Source of the DNA: Phytomonospora endophytica
GTDB lineage: Bacteria > Actinomycetota > Actinomycetes > Mycobacteriales > Micromonosporaceae
DNA: 64,000 nucleotides
Reading direction: 5' to 3'
Assembly: GCF_014202425.1 (NCBI RefSeq)
Contig: NZ_JACHGT010000015.1
Coordinates: 1-64,000, forward strand
A program made the translations under genes and the position numbers. The notes under the pieces were generated by a model that saw only the letters and a program-made list of their open reading frames with translations, was not told the origin of the DNA and did no database searches. Of the stretch, positions 22,628 to 29,949 are shown piece after piece (within the stretch, counting starts at the first letter, position 1; every line of letters begins with the position of its first letter).

Positions 22628-23956
22628 ATGCGTCTCATGACACTCACCCCCGCGGTCGTCTCTCTGGTCCTCCTGGCGTCAGGCGTCACGGCGGTTCCCG
22701 CCGCCCAGGCGCACGCTCGTGATTTAGGGCGCCAGACCCTGCCCGCCGGGGACGGCTGGGCGTCGGCCGGTCCCGGCACGACCGGTGGGTCCGCCGCGTC
22801 GTCCGCCGATGTCCACGTCGCCGGTTCCCGGGCCGAGCTCGTCGCGGCCCTCGGCGGCGACAACGCCACGAACAAGGCCAACGGGACTCCGAAGATCGTC
22901 TACATCCGCGGGGTCATCGACGGGTTCGAGTCCGATGACGGTGGCCTGCTCACATGTGCCGAGCTCGCCGATCCCGCCTACACGCTCGACGCCTACCTCG
23001 CCGCCTACGACCCGGCGGTGTGGGGTCGGGTGAATCCTTCCGGTCCGCTGGAGGAGGCGCGTGTCCGATCGGTGGCCGCCCAGACCCGGCGGACGCAGAT
23101 CAACGTCGGCCCCAACACGACCATCGTCGGGACCGGCGGCGCCGTCCTGACCGGCCTGACGCTGATGGCCGACACCGCGAGCAACGTCATCATCCGCAAC
23201 ATCACCTTCGACGATGCCCGTGACTGCTTCCCGGCGTGGTCGCCGACCGACGGCGCGACCGGCAACTGGAACTCCCAGTACGACGGGATCTCGGTTCGCC
23301 GTTCGGAGAACGTCTGGATCGACCACAACACCTTCACCGACGGCGACAACCCCGACAGCGCCCAGCCCGTCCACTTCGGACGGCCCTACCAGGTTCACGA
23401 CGGCGGGCTCGACATCACGCACACCGCGAGCCTGGTCACGGTCTCCCACAACCGGTTCACCGAGCACGACAAGGGCATGCTCATCGGCTCGTCCAACACC
23501 GTCGGCCCCGACGTCGGACGCCTCAACGTCACCGTTCGCCACAACGTCTTCGACGGGGCCCTCCAGCGCCTGCCGCGCGTGCGTTTCGGCCAGGTCGACG
23601 TCTACAACAACTACTACCGCCTCACCGGCGGCTTCGCCTACGCCATCGGCGTCGGCGTCCAGTCGGCCGTGTACGCCGAGAACAACGCCTTCGTGCTCGC
23701 CCCCGGCGCCGCCGCCGGGAACCTGCTCTACGACTGGGGCGGGACGGCGCTCACCGAGAAGGGCAACCGCGTCGGCACCGGGCCGTGGACCCTGCGCCCG
23801 GTGAGCCTTCTCGACGTCTACAACGCCGCGCACGATCCGGACTTGGGCTCCGACGCGGGCTGGACGCCGGTCTTGCGGCGAGGACCGTTGCTGCCGGCCT
23901 CGGCGGTGCCACTTGTCACCGCGCTGACCTCGGGCGCCGACCGCCTCATCCTCTGA
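22628..23956 (+). CDS. secreted pectate lyase, PL1 family
   Basis: The 442-residue protein has a signal peptide (about 1-30, ending AQAHA) and a right-handed parallel beta-helix of the pectate lyase C superfamily. Motifs in order are NTTIVGTGG, NVIIRNITFDD, the Ca-binding/active-site strand NVWIDHNTFTDGD, VTVSHNRFTEHDKGML and RLPRVRFGQVDVYNNYY (RxPRxR supplies the catalytic Arg). It cleaves pectate by calcium-dependent beta-elimination outside the cell and points to a plant-matter-degrading lifestyle. AGGAG lies at suitable distance before the ATG, and a good promoter is at 22560. It stands alone. Confidence 0.95.
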   Translation: MRLMTLTPAVVSLVLLASGVTAVPAAQAHARDLGRQTLPAGDGWASAGPGTTGGSAASSADVHVAGSRAELVAALGGDNATNKANGTPKIVYIRGVIDGFESDDGGLLTCAELADPAYTLDAYLAAYDPAVWGRVNPSGPLEEARVRSVAAQTRRTQINVGPNTTIVGTGGAVLTGLTLMADTASNVIIRNITFDDARDCFPAWSPTDGATGNWNSQYDGISVRRSENVWIDHNTFTDGDNPDSAQPVHFGRPYQVHDGGLDITHTASLVTVSHNRFTEHDKGMLIGSSNTVGPDVGRLNVTVRHNVFDGALQRLPRVRFGQVDVYNNYYRLTGGFAYAIGVGVQSAVYAENNAFVLAPGAAAGNLLYDWGGTALTEKGNRVGTGPWTLRPVSLLDVYNAAHDPDLGSDAGWTPVLRRGPLLPASAVPLVTALTSGADRLIL

Positions 23957-24391
23957 ACCTGTCAGTGCCCCGATCCGCTCGGCATCGCCTGGCCGCGACG
24001 TCTCCGAGCAGGAGGGTGCACAGTTCACTTCGTCGGCCCCGGTATGGGCCTCCAGGCGCACGAGCAGGCCTCAGGAGGCGCCTTTCCGTGCCTTATGGAG
24101 GATGAGCGCCCACCGAGCGGCAGCGGGCGGCACAGGCCGCTCGTCCGGAAGCGCCGTCGGCGCGACTCCGGTGATCGGTTCGCGCCGAGCGGCTCCCACT
24201 CGCCGTCCTAGGGCCGACGCGCTGGCGACCGTGCTCCCCGGCGGGCGGCTCCGCGTGCGGCGGTCCCGAGAGGACCGCCCTCGGCGGAAGTTCGCGGTCA
24301 CGCTGGGTGGTGACGATCGCCACCGAGCGGAGTATGGTTCCTAGCAGCTCGGTAGGCGTGGTCGCCACTGGGCGTGTCGCCATGCGCTGAG
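23957..24391. other. 435-base non-coding stretch beside tRNA-Arg
   Basis: No supportable gene. It contains a GGCGGTCC/GGACCGCC hairpin (24259-24279) and a sequence at 24291-24332 related to 22331-22371. It adjoins the 3' end of the tRNA gene, a common integration position, but no integrase or second attachment site is visible, so nothing more can be claimed. Confidence 0.5.
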
Positions 24392-24467
24392 TGGCGCCCC
24401 CGGCAGGATTCGAACCTGCGGCCTTGAGATTAGAAGTCTCCTGCTCTATCCGCTGAGCTACGGGGGC
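24392..24467 (-). tRNA. tRNA-Arg (anticodon UCU)
   Basis: Read on the minus strand the 76 bases fold as a cloverleaf: acceptor GCCCCCG/CGGGGGC, D-arm GCTC/GAGC, and anticodon arm with loop CTTCTAA (anticodon TCT at 24434-24432; the outermost stem pair is a G-A mismatch). The T-arm is GCAGG TTCGAAT CCTGC, with discriminator G and an encoded CCA (24394-24392). It decodes AGA/AGG, rare codons in this genome. Confidence 0.96.
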
Positions 24468-24597
24468 CGGTGGGCATGATCGTTGTTGGTCCATGATGCA
24501 TGCCGATGGAAGATTATCGTTCCCTGGCCCACCGCTGCTAGCGACTACACGAACGGGTGATCGCCATCGTGGTCGTTCGGGCTGGCAGACTCGCCGG

Positions 24598-25257
24598 GTG
24601 GTGCAAGAGGTCGTGGAGTCCGTCGAGGGGTGTGTCGCGCGTGCCGGGGTGCTGGCGCGGGGCGGCGGTCGTCGTGTGCTCGGGATAACCGGTGCGCCGG
24701 GCGCCGGCAAGTCGACGGTGGCGCGGCGGGTGGTCGCCGCCCTCGGTGACCTGGCCGTCTATGTCCCGATGGACGGCTTCCATCTGGCGCAGGTGGAGTT
24801 GGCTCGGCTGGGGCGTACCGCGCGCAAGGGGGCGCCGGACACCTTCGACGCCGACGGCTACGTCGCCCTGCTGCGGCGGGTGCGCGACGTGGGCAACGTG
24901 GGCGACGCCACGGTCTACGCGCCGGAATTTCGTCGTGACCTTGAGGAGCCGATCGTGGGAGCGATCGCGGTCGAGGCCTCTACGCCGCTGGTTGTGACCG
25001 AGGGGAACTATCTCCTGCTCGGCGAGGGGCCGTTCGGGGCGGTGGCCGCGCTGCTGGACGAGTCCTGGTACGTCGAAGTGCCCGAGGACCTGCGCATGAA
25101 CCGTCTCGTCGAGCGGCATCGCGCCTACGGGAAGACGCCCGCGGCGGCGCGGGAGTGGGCCTACGGCTCCGACCAGCGCAACGCCGTCCTCGTCGAGGGC
25201 GCGCGCGAGCGCGCCGGCGTCCTGGTGAGCCTGGCCGAAGGTCAGGCTTCGAGGTAG
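24598..25257 (+). CDS. P-loop nucleoside/pantothenate-kinase-like phosphotransferase
   Basis: The product of about 219 residues has Walker A GAPGAGKST (around 32-40). MDGFHLAQVELARLG follows, a substrate-binding segment typical of the YfdG/YggC/uridine-kinase-like group. It also has DTFDADGYVALLRRVR, YAPEFRRDLEEP, VVTEGNYLLL (Walker B region) and a lid with VERHRAYGKT. Relatives phosphorylate sugars, nucleosides or pantothenate; annotation as nucleoside/nucleotide kinase family is safest. Two consecutive GTG codons (24598 and 24601) can start it, with no clear ribosome site. The end overlaps the convergent amidase gene by 16 bases. Confidence 0.85.
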   Translation: MVQEVVESVEGCVARAGVLARGGGRRVLGITGAPGAGKSTVARRVVAALGDLAVYVPMDGFHLAQVELARLGRTARKGAPDTFDADGYVALLRRVRDVGNVGDATVYAPEFRRDLEEPIVGAIAVEASTPLVVTEGNYLLLGEGPFGAVAALLDESWYVEVPEDLRMNRLVERHRAYGKTPAAAREWAYGSDQRNAVLVEGARERAGVLVSLAEGQASR

Positions 25258-26063
25258 GTCGTCAGGCCGGCCGCGATGGACTCGGCGATCTTCTGCCGGA
25301 AGTCGGCGTCGGAGAGCTTCTCGGCGTCTCCCTTGTGGCGCATGTTGCCGCACTCGACCATGACCTTGGGCACCGTCGTGAGGTTGAGCCCGCCCATGTC
25401 GTCGCGCGGGTTCAGGCCGTCGTCGCCGATGTAGTCGGCGGGCGGCAGGCCCGTGCCCTCCTCGTAGGCGTCCCGGATGGCGATGGCGAGCTGGTGCGAG
25501 GGCTTGACGATCTCGTCGTTGTGGCCTTTGACCAGGACGGGCTCCATGATGTGGAAGCCGTGGCCCTTCGCCGAGCCGCCGTCGGCGTGGATCGAGACGG
25601 CGACGTCGGCACCGGCGTCGTTGGCGACGGCCGCCCGCTCGGTGATGCAGGGCCCGACGCCGTCGTCGCCCTCGCGGGTCAGGAGCACCGTCGCGCCGCG
25701 CTCGCGCAGGACCGCGGCGAGGCGCTCGGCGACGTCCCAGTTGAAGGCGTGCTCGGGGTAGCCGTCGTTGGTCTCGGTGCCCGTGGTGTCGCAGGGTTTC
25801 TTCTTGGTGACGACGTCGACCAGCTTGTCGACGACCTCGGGGTGCTCGGCGTTGCCGCCGTTGTGGCCGGGGTCGATGACGATCACGCGGCCGCCGAGAA
25901 CGCCTTCGGACTGGGCGGCGACCGAACCGGCCGTGCCCTCCGGCGAGGCCTGTGTGCAGGCCGCCGCGAGCAGCAGCGCGGCCACGCCGAGGACGGCCGT
26001 GAGCAGCCGCGCGCGAACGCGCGCCGGGTGGGTCCGTCTCGGTCGTACGCCACCGGGACTCAC
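25242..26063 (-). CDS. N-acetylmuramoyl-L-alanine amidase (amidase_3, Rv3717-like)
   Basis: The 273-residue exported zinc amidase trims stem peptides from peptidoglycan. After an Arg-rich N-terminus and a hydrophobic helix (about 19-35) comes LLAAAC, a possible but imperfect lipobox (Cys36). Catalytic-domain motifs follow: VIDPGHNGG (zinc His67), the zinc Glu region in AFNWDVAERLA, SIHADGGSAKGHG (zinc His), and VMVECGNMRH with the catalytic Glu. The short DPGH domain without SPOR or LysM parts and the Cys-bearing loop KKKPCDTTG resemble mycobacterial Rv3717. It lies in an isolated position between the convergent kinase and ssb. Confidence 0.93.
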   Translation of the reverse strand: MSPGGVRPRRTHPARVRARLLTAVLGVAALLLAAACTQASPEGTAGSVAAQSEGVLGGRVIVIDPGHNGGNAEHPEVVDKLVDVVTKKKPCDTTGTETNDGYPEHAFNWDVAERLAAVLRERGATVLLTREGDDGVGPCITERAAVANDAGADVAVSIHADGGSAKGHGFHIMEPVLVKGHNDEIVKPSHQLAIAIRDAYEEGTGLPPADYIGDDGLNPRDDMGGLNLTTVPKVMVECGNMRHKGDAEKLSDADFRQKIAESIAAGLTTYLEA

Positions 26064-26167
26064 GTGGTCGTCACCTCATCCGTTCGGTCAGCTGGCCACG
26101 TGAGACCGTACCGGGTCCGGCCGGGGGAGGGGTGGGGGCGGGTTGGACGAGGGTGCGAGCGAGGCGC

Positions 26168-26192
26168 GGGACGCCGCCACCACCGCGGCGTC
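26168..26192 (-). terminator. 9-bp GC hairpin after ssb
   Basis: GGACGCCGC (26168-26176) pairs with GCGGCGTCC (26184-26192) around 7 bases, 48 bases past the ssb stop on the minus strand. Probable terminator; no T-run. Confidence 0.45.
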
Positions 26193-26239
26193 CACCCCGC
26201 AACGGCCGCGCCTCAGCGCCGCTGCCGCCCGGTCCGTCC

Positions 26240-26848
26240 TCAGCTCACCGGCGCGTCCTCCCGGGCCTCCTCTTCGGGTGGGGCCTCCGTCCAGCCGAAG
26301 CGGCCGTCGAGGCGTCCGCCGGTGGCCTCGGGACCGCCCCCGCCGCCTCCCGTCACGGTCAGTGCCGTCCGCTCGGCGGCTGATCCGGCTGATCCGGCTG
26401 ATCCGGCTGACCCGCCGTCGCCCGCCAGTCCGGCCAGGACGACGCGGTCGAGTCCGGGCATCGCCGTTGGTGTGCCTGCGCCCTTGCTCGCCCGTTCGAA
26501 GGTGGCGAAGCCCCAGTTGAGGTTGTGGCCGAGGGCTCTTGCCTCCAGCTCGTAGCTGTAGCGTTTGGCGCCGGTGGCGTCGACCCAGGAATCGCCCTTG
26601 AACGACCCGTGCACGATGACCGGGTCCCCTTTCGACACCGATTCGAAGACGCGGTCGGCGAGGTCGCGCCAGCAGACGACGCGGACGGCGAAGAGGTCCC
26701 CGTCGGTCCATGTTCCGGTCTCGCGGTCTTTGACGCGGCTGGTCGACAAGACGCGAAAATCGGTCAGGGACACCCCGGAAGGCTGAAGTCGGCGGCGGCT
26801 CGGGCGGTCGGCGACATTCCCGATGACGGTCAGCGGTGTGTCGTACAT
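26240..26848 (-). CDS. single-stranded DNA-binding protein, non-canonical paralog
   Basis: The 202-residue protein has an N-terminal OB fold (residues 1-115: PLTVIGNVADRP, FRVLSTSRVKDRETGTW, FAVRVVCWRDLADRVFESVSKGDPVIVHGSF). A low-complexity C-terminal tail follows with four Gly-Ser-Ala repeats encoded by 9-base tandem repeats (26378-26413). The tail ends in an acidic stretch but not in the DDDIPF-type tip that recruits partner proteins, and no rpsF/rpsR/rplI genes are next to it. It is therefore likely the accessory SSB known in actinobacteria, not the replicative one. Two DnaA-box-like sequences lie 86-112 bases upstream of the start. Confidence 0.92.
   Translation of the reverse strand: MYDTPLTVIGNVADRPSRRRLQPSGVSLTDFRVLSTSRVKDRETGTWTDGDLFAVRVVCWRDLADRVFESVSKGDPVIVHGSFKGDSWVDATGAKRYSYELEARALGHNLNWGFATFERASKGAGTPTAMPGLDRVVLAGLAGDGGSAGSAGSAGSAAERTALTVTGGGGGGPEATGGRLDGRFGWTEAPPEEEAREDAPVS
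26378..26413. repeat. 9-bp tandem repeat, four copies, inside ssb
   Basis: Unit GGCTGATCC occurs three times exactly and once with one change (26405-26413), in frame with the ssb reading frame. It encodes the Gly-Ser-Ala repeats of the tail. Copy number could vary between strains. Confidence 0.85.
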
Positions 26849-26933
26849 GAGTCGGCTCCGGATTCCTCGGGTGCGTTGACTCCTCGACGATCCCGCAGGT
26901 CGGGGACGCCTGCCAGCCGGTGGCCGCGAGCCC

Positions 26934-26960
26934 TGTGGATTACTCACCGGTTGTGGATAA
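26934..26960. promoter_or_regulatory. pair of DnaA-box-like sites upstream of ssb
   Basis: TGTGGATAA at 26952-26960 is the exact complement of the DnaA box TTATCCACA. TGTGGATTA at 26934-26942 differs by one base. They have the same orientation, 18 bases apart. No dnaA, dnaN or AT-rich region is here, so this is not oriC; control of ssb by DnaA is a possibility. Confidence 0.5.
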
Positions 26961-26995
26961 CCTTCGGCCGAGGCGGGGCGGAAAAACACATGGAT

Positions 26996-27047
26996 ACGGC
27001 GTGGGGCACCGGGAAGATGGATGATTCTTCCCGGTGCCCCACGCCGT
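26996..27047. terminator. 22-bp perfect hairpin in a divergent spacer
   Basis: Bases 26996-27017 pair perfectly with 27026-27047 around an 8-base loop. On the minus strand a TTTTT run follows about 10 bases later. It is terminator-like, yet it lies between two divergent genes where no gene body ends, so it may end an unseen short transcript or act as a DNA or RNA structure. Confidence 0.55.
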
Positions 27048-27200
27048 TTCGCTGACCCACCATACGAATAGCCGTAATGGGACGCACGAGTCAAGTCGCA
27101 GCGCCGTAGATGTTATGCGGATGTTACCGCGAGAAGATGGCACCTCATCGAACGTGACGGCGGATTCACCCGCCGGCACCCGAGCTGACCTGGGAGATTG

Positions 27201-27830
27201 ATGGAAACCGGCCGTTACGGGGCACTCGCGGCGTCCATTCTGGAGCGCCCGCCCTTTTTGGGGGACATCCGGGTCGTCGCCGTCGACGGTGGCACCGGCG
27301 CGGGCAAGTCCACAGTGGCCTCGGCACTCGACCGCGCGTTCCGGGCGGCCGGCGCGTCGACCCACGTCCTCCACACCGACGACCTCCTCGACGGATGGTC
27401 CGACCTCGCCGGCTCCGGCCGCCGCCTCGCCGAGCTCGTCCTCACCCCGCTCGCCGAGGGCCGCCCGGCGGCCTATCCCGCCTACGACTGGCACGCCTCC
27501 CGCTTCGGCGACCGCCTCCGCCACGTCGGCGCCCCCGACGTCCTCATCCTCGAAGGCGTGGGCAGCGCCCGGAGGGCCAATCGCCCGCACCTGACCTTCA
27601 CCGTCTTCGTCGAGGCGCCCCTGGCCGTGCGCAGGGAACGCGTCCTCGCCCGCGACGGGGCCCAGGTCGACGCGCCCCTGCGCCGCTGGATCGCCGAGGA
27701 GACCGCCCACTTCACCGCCGAGGGCACTCGCGGGGCAGCCGATGTCGTGATGGACGGACGTGCGCGCGTGGGGCACGATCATGACACCGAGTACGTTCGC
27801 CTCGACCCGCCCCCCGGGCAAGGAGCCTGA
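27201..27830 (+). CDS. uridine-kinase-family P-loop protein
   Basis: The 209-residue protein has Walker A GGTGAGKST near residues 30-38, a HTDDLLDGWSDL segment (the DD that contacts substrate in uridine/phosphoribulokinase-like enzymes), YDWHASRFGDR, a Walker B-like DVLILEGVGS and an FVEAPLAVRRERVLARDG lid. It is commonly annotated as (d)CMP/uridine kinase-like; the acceptor is not certain. ATG at 27201 follows GGGAG at a good distance. The downstream M48 protease gene starts 4 bases after its stop, so the two are probably co-transcribed. Confidence 0.85.
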   Translation: METGRYGALAASILERPPFLGDIRVVAVDGGTGAGKSTVASALDRAFRAAGASTHVLHTDDLLDGWSDLAGSGRRLAELVLTPLAEGRPAAYPAYDWHASRFGDRLRHVGAPDVLILEGVGSARRANRPHLTFTVFVEAPLAVRRERVLARDGAQVDAPLRRWIAEETAHFTAEGTRGAADVVMDGRARVGHDHDTEYVRLDPPPGQGA

Positions 27831-27834
27831 GCCG

Positions 27835-28818
27835 ATGGCCGACGCCGACCTGACGACCCCCCGCCGCCGCGTCATCCTGCGCGGCATCAGCTCCCGGGCC
27901 TGGGAACATCCCGCCGACCGCGGCGCCCTCGTCGCACTGCGGGAGCTGCGCGGCTTCGACACCGTGCTGCGCAAGCTCTTCGGGATGTTCGACGAGCGCT
28001 CCCTGCGGCTGCGCCACCTCGGCTCCTCGATCCGCGTCGACCATCGCCAGTTCTCCAAGGTCCACGCGGTCTACGCCGACGCCGCCGCCACCCTCGACCT
28101 CGCCGAGCTGCCCGAGCTCTACGTCAGCCGCGATCCCGACCTCGGCGCCATGACCATCGGCATGGACAAGCCCTTCATCGTCATCACCAGCGGCACCGTC
28201 GACCTCTACGACGAGCCGGAGCTGCGCTACGTCCTCGGTCACGAACTCGGCCACGCCGCCTCCGGGCACGCCGTCTACCGGACCATGCTCGACCTGCTGG
28301 TCAATCTCGCCCTCGGCGTCTCCTGGATCCCCGTCGGCTCACTGGCCCTGCGCGCGATCGTCGCCGCCCTCTACGAGTGGAGCCGTAAGGCCGAGTTGTC
28401 CGCCGACCGCGCCGGCCTGCTCGCCGGACAGGACCCGGCCGCCGGAATCCGCGCCCTCGCCAAACTCGCCGGCGGCGGCGACCTGTCCGATGTGGACATC
28501 ACCGCTTTCCTCGCCCAGGCACGCGAATTCGAGGCGGGCGGAGATGTGCGCGACAGCGTTCTCAAACTGATGATGCTCGAACGCCGCAGTCACGATTTCG
28601 CCGTCGCGCGCGCCGCTTCCCTTCAGCAATGGGTCGATGACGGTGAATACGGGAAAGTGCTCCGCGGCGAATATCCGCGACGCGAAGACGACGACAAGGT
28701 CTCGATCTCCGACGAGGTCAGGGCCGCCGCACGGTCCTATAGGGACGCTTTCAACAGATCGCAGGACCCGATCGCGGGACTCGTCCGTCGGCTGCGCGGC
28801 CGAGGCGACATCGACTGA
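27835..28818 (+). CDS. M48-family zinc metallopeptidase
   Basis: The 327-residue protein contains the zinc-binding HELGH motif at 136-140 (consensus HExxH), preceded by LRYVLG and followed by a hydrophobic segment (about 152-172). A downstream ELSADRAGLL segment provides the third zinc ligand Glu and the catalytic-site Asp of HtpX/Ste24-type proteases. Unlike HtpX it lacks N-terminal membrane helices; only the central hydrophobic region could touch the membrane. The presumed role is turnover of damaged or membrane-associated proteins. ATG at 27835 follows AGGAG at 27821. Confidence 0.9.
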   Translation: MADADLTTPRRRVILRGISSRAWEHPADRGALVALRELRGFDTVLRKLFGMFDERSLRLRHLGSSIRVDHRQFSKVHAVYADAAATLDLAELPELYVSRDPDLGAMTIGMDKPFIVITSGTVDLYDEPELRYVLGHELGHAASGHAVYRTMLDLLVNLALGVSWIPVGSLALRAIVAALYEWSRKAELSADRAGLLAGQDPAAGIRALAKLAGGGDLSDVDITAFLAQAREFEAGGDVRDSVLKLMMLERRSHDFAVARAASLQQWVDDGEYGKVLRGEYPRREDDDKVSISDEVRAAARSYRDAFNRSQDPIAGLVRRLRGRGDID

Positions 28819-28939
28819 ACGTATCGAGATCCATTAGATTGCAAGACTTCCCGTAACCGAACAGGCAACATCCCGTTATCCAGTTATTGGGACCGCTCAC
28901 TTTTCGTGGGCGCTTGGGGATATTTCCGTGGGGAGTCGT

Positions 28940-29890
28940 ATGAAGATCCATGCTGCGCTCAAACAGGCCGGTGGCCTGTTCGCCGCCCTCGCCCTGGCCG
29001 GGATCGGTGTGCTCGCCGTGCCCTCGGCCGCCGTCGCCGAGGGCACGCTCACCCTCTCCGGTGAGGCCGCGGAGGCCACGGTGGATGGAGCCGGCAGAGT
29101 CACGCTCACCGTCGCCAACGAAGGCGACGATCCGGTTCGCCTCACCGGGCTGACCGCGCCCACGGGCTTCGACTGCGCGCCCGCCGAGGCGATCCTCGCG
29201 CCCGGCGGCCGGTCCATTCTCGACTGCACCGGGAAGTACGCCGACCGCGAGTCCGCGTCCTTCGGCGTCACCGGCACGGCGGGCAAGACCGAGTCGAGCG
29301 CCGACACGACCGTGCCGCTCCCGAGGACACCCGTCAAGGCCGAGCCGGAGCCCGAGGCCGAAGGCGCGGTCCTCAGCGTCGACGTCAAGGCGAACAAGAC
29401 CACCGTGCACCCCGGTGACCCCGTGACCTACACGATCACCGTCAAGAACGTCCACCCGACCTTCACGATCCTCGACGTCGTCGTCCGCTCTCCCGACGTC
29501 GAGGAATGCGAACGCGACCTCGGTGACATGTCGCCCGGCCAGGTCGAGGAGTACACCTGCGTCTCGCCCGCGCCCGACCAGAGTTTCACCGTCCGCATCC
29601 GCGTCCGCGGCTTCGACTCCGGCGGCACCCAGATCGGCGAACACGACAACGACGTCCGCATCGAGGTCCTGCCGCCCTCACCCAGCCCGAGCGCGAGCTC
29701 CTCGGCCTCCGAGAGCTCGCCGACCCCGAGTACCCCGGTCACCCCGACCGGCCCCGGCAACGGCGGCGGACTCGCCGTGACCGGCCCGACCGCGACCCTC
29801 CTGGCGATCGTGGGCGCGGTCCTGCTCGCGGGCGGCGCGGGCCTGTGGCTCCTCGCCCAGCGGCGCCGCGCGGAGACCTACGGGGACTGA
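28940..29890 (+). CDS. surface protein with DUF11-like domain and LAXTG sorting signal
   Basis: The 316-residue protein has a signal peptide (about 1-33, ending VAEG), two beta-sandwich regions with conserved single Cys pairs (FDCAPAEA/ILDCTG and VEECERDLG/EYTCVSPA), the second resembling DUF11 repeats (VHPGDPVTYTITVKNV), and a Pro/Ser-rich stalk. It ends in a sorting signal: LAVTG, a hydrophobic helix and an Arg-rich tail. LAXTG is recognised by class E sortases of actinobacteria. Function is unknown; probably an adhesin-like or hyphal surface protein. ATG at 28940 is chosen over a GTG at 28928 because GGGAG stands 5 bases before it. Confidence 0.85.
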   Translation: MKIHAALKQAGGLFAALALAGIGVLAVPSAAVAEGTLTLSGEAAEATVDGAGRVTLTVANEGDDPVRLTGLTAPTGFDCAPAEAILAPGGRSILDCTGKYADRESASFGVTGTAGKTESSADTTVPLPRTPVKAEPEPEAEGAVLSVDVKANKTTVHPGDPVTYTITVKNVHPTFTILDVVVRSPDVEECERDLGDMSPGQVEEYTCVSPAPDQSFTVRIRVRGFDSGGTQIGEHDNDVRIEVLPPSPSPSASSSASESSPTPSTPVTPTGPGNGGGLAVTGPTATLLAIVGAVLLAGGAGLWLLAQRRRAETYGD

Positions 29891-29902
29891 CGAACGCAAA
29901 CC

Positions 29903-29936
29903 AGCGGGGACGGCCCTCACCAGGGCCGTCCCCGCT
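29903..29936. terminator. 15-bp perfect bidirectional terminator hairpin
   Basis: 29903-29917 pairs perfectly with 29922-29936 around CACC. It sits between the convergent stops of the LAXTG protein gene (29890) and the dipeptidase gene (29950). Confidence 0.85.
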
Positions 29937-29949
29937 CGCTCGTCGTGTG

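Larger units (their letters stand above)
26849..27200. other. 352-base divergent spacer between ssb and a P-loop kinase gene
   Basis: It holds two DnaA-box-like sites (26934-26942 and 26952-26960), a 22-bp perfect hairpin (26996-27047) and the promoters of the two divergent genes. No coding gene is apparent. Confidence 0.7.

Noticed and set aside
23957-24467. An integrated genetic element at tRNA-Arg
   Set aside because: No integrase, no repeated tRNA 3' end and no foreign-looking genes; only a non-coding stretch.
26378-26413. A CRISPR-like or regulatory tandem repeat
   Set aside because: The 9-bp units are contiguous, in frame and encode the Gly-Ser-Ala tail of the SSB protein.
26849-27200. 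A chromosomal replication origin at the DnaA-box-like sites
   Set aside because: Only two boxes, no AT-rich unwinding region and no dnaA/dnaN/gyr genes nearby.
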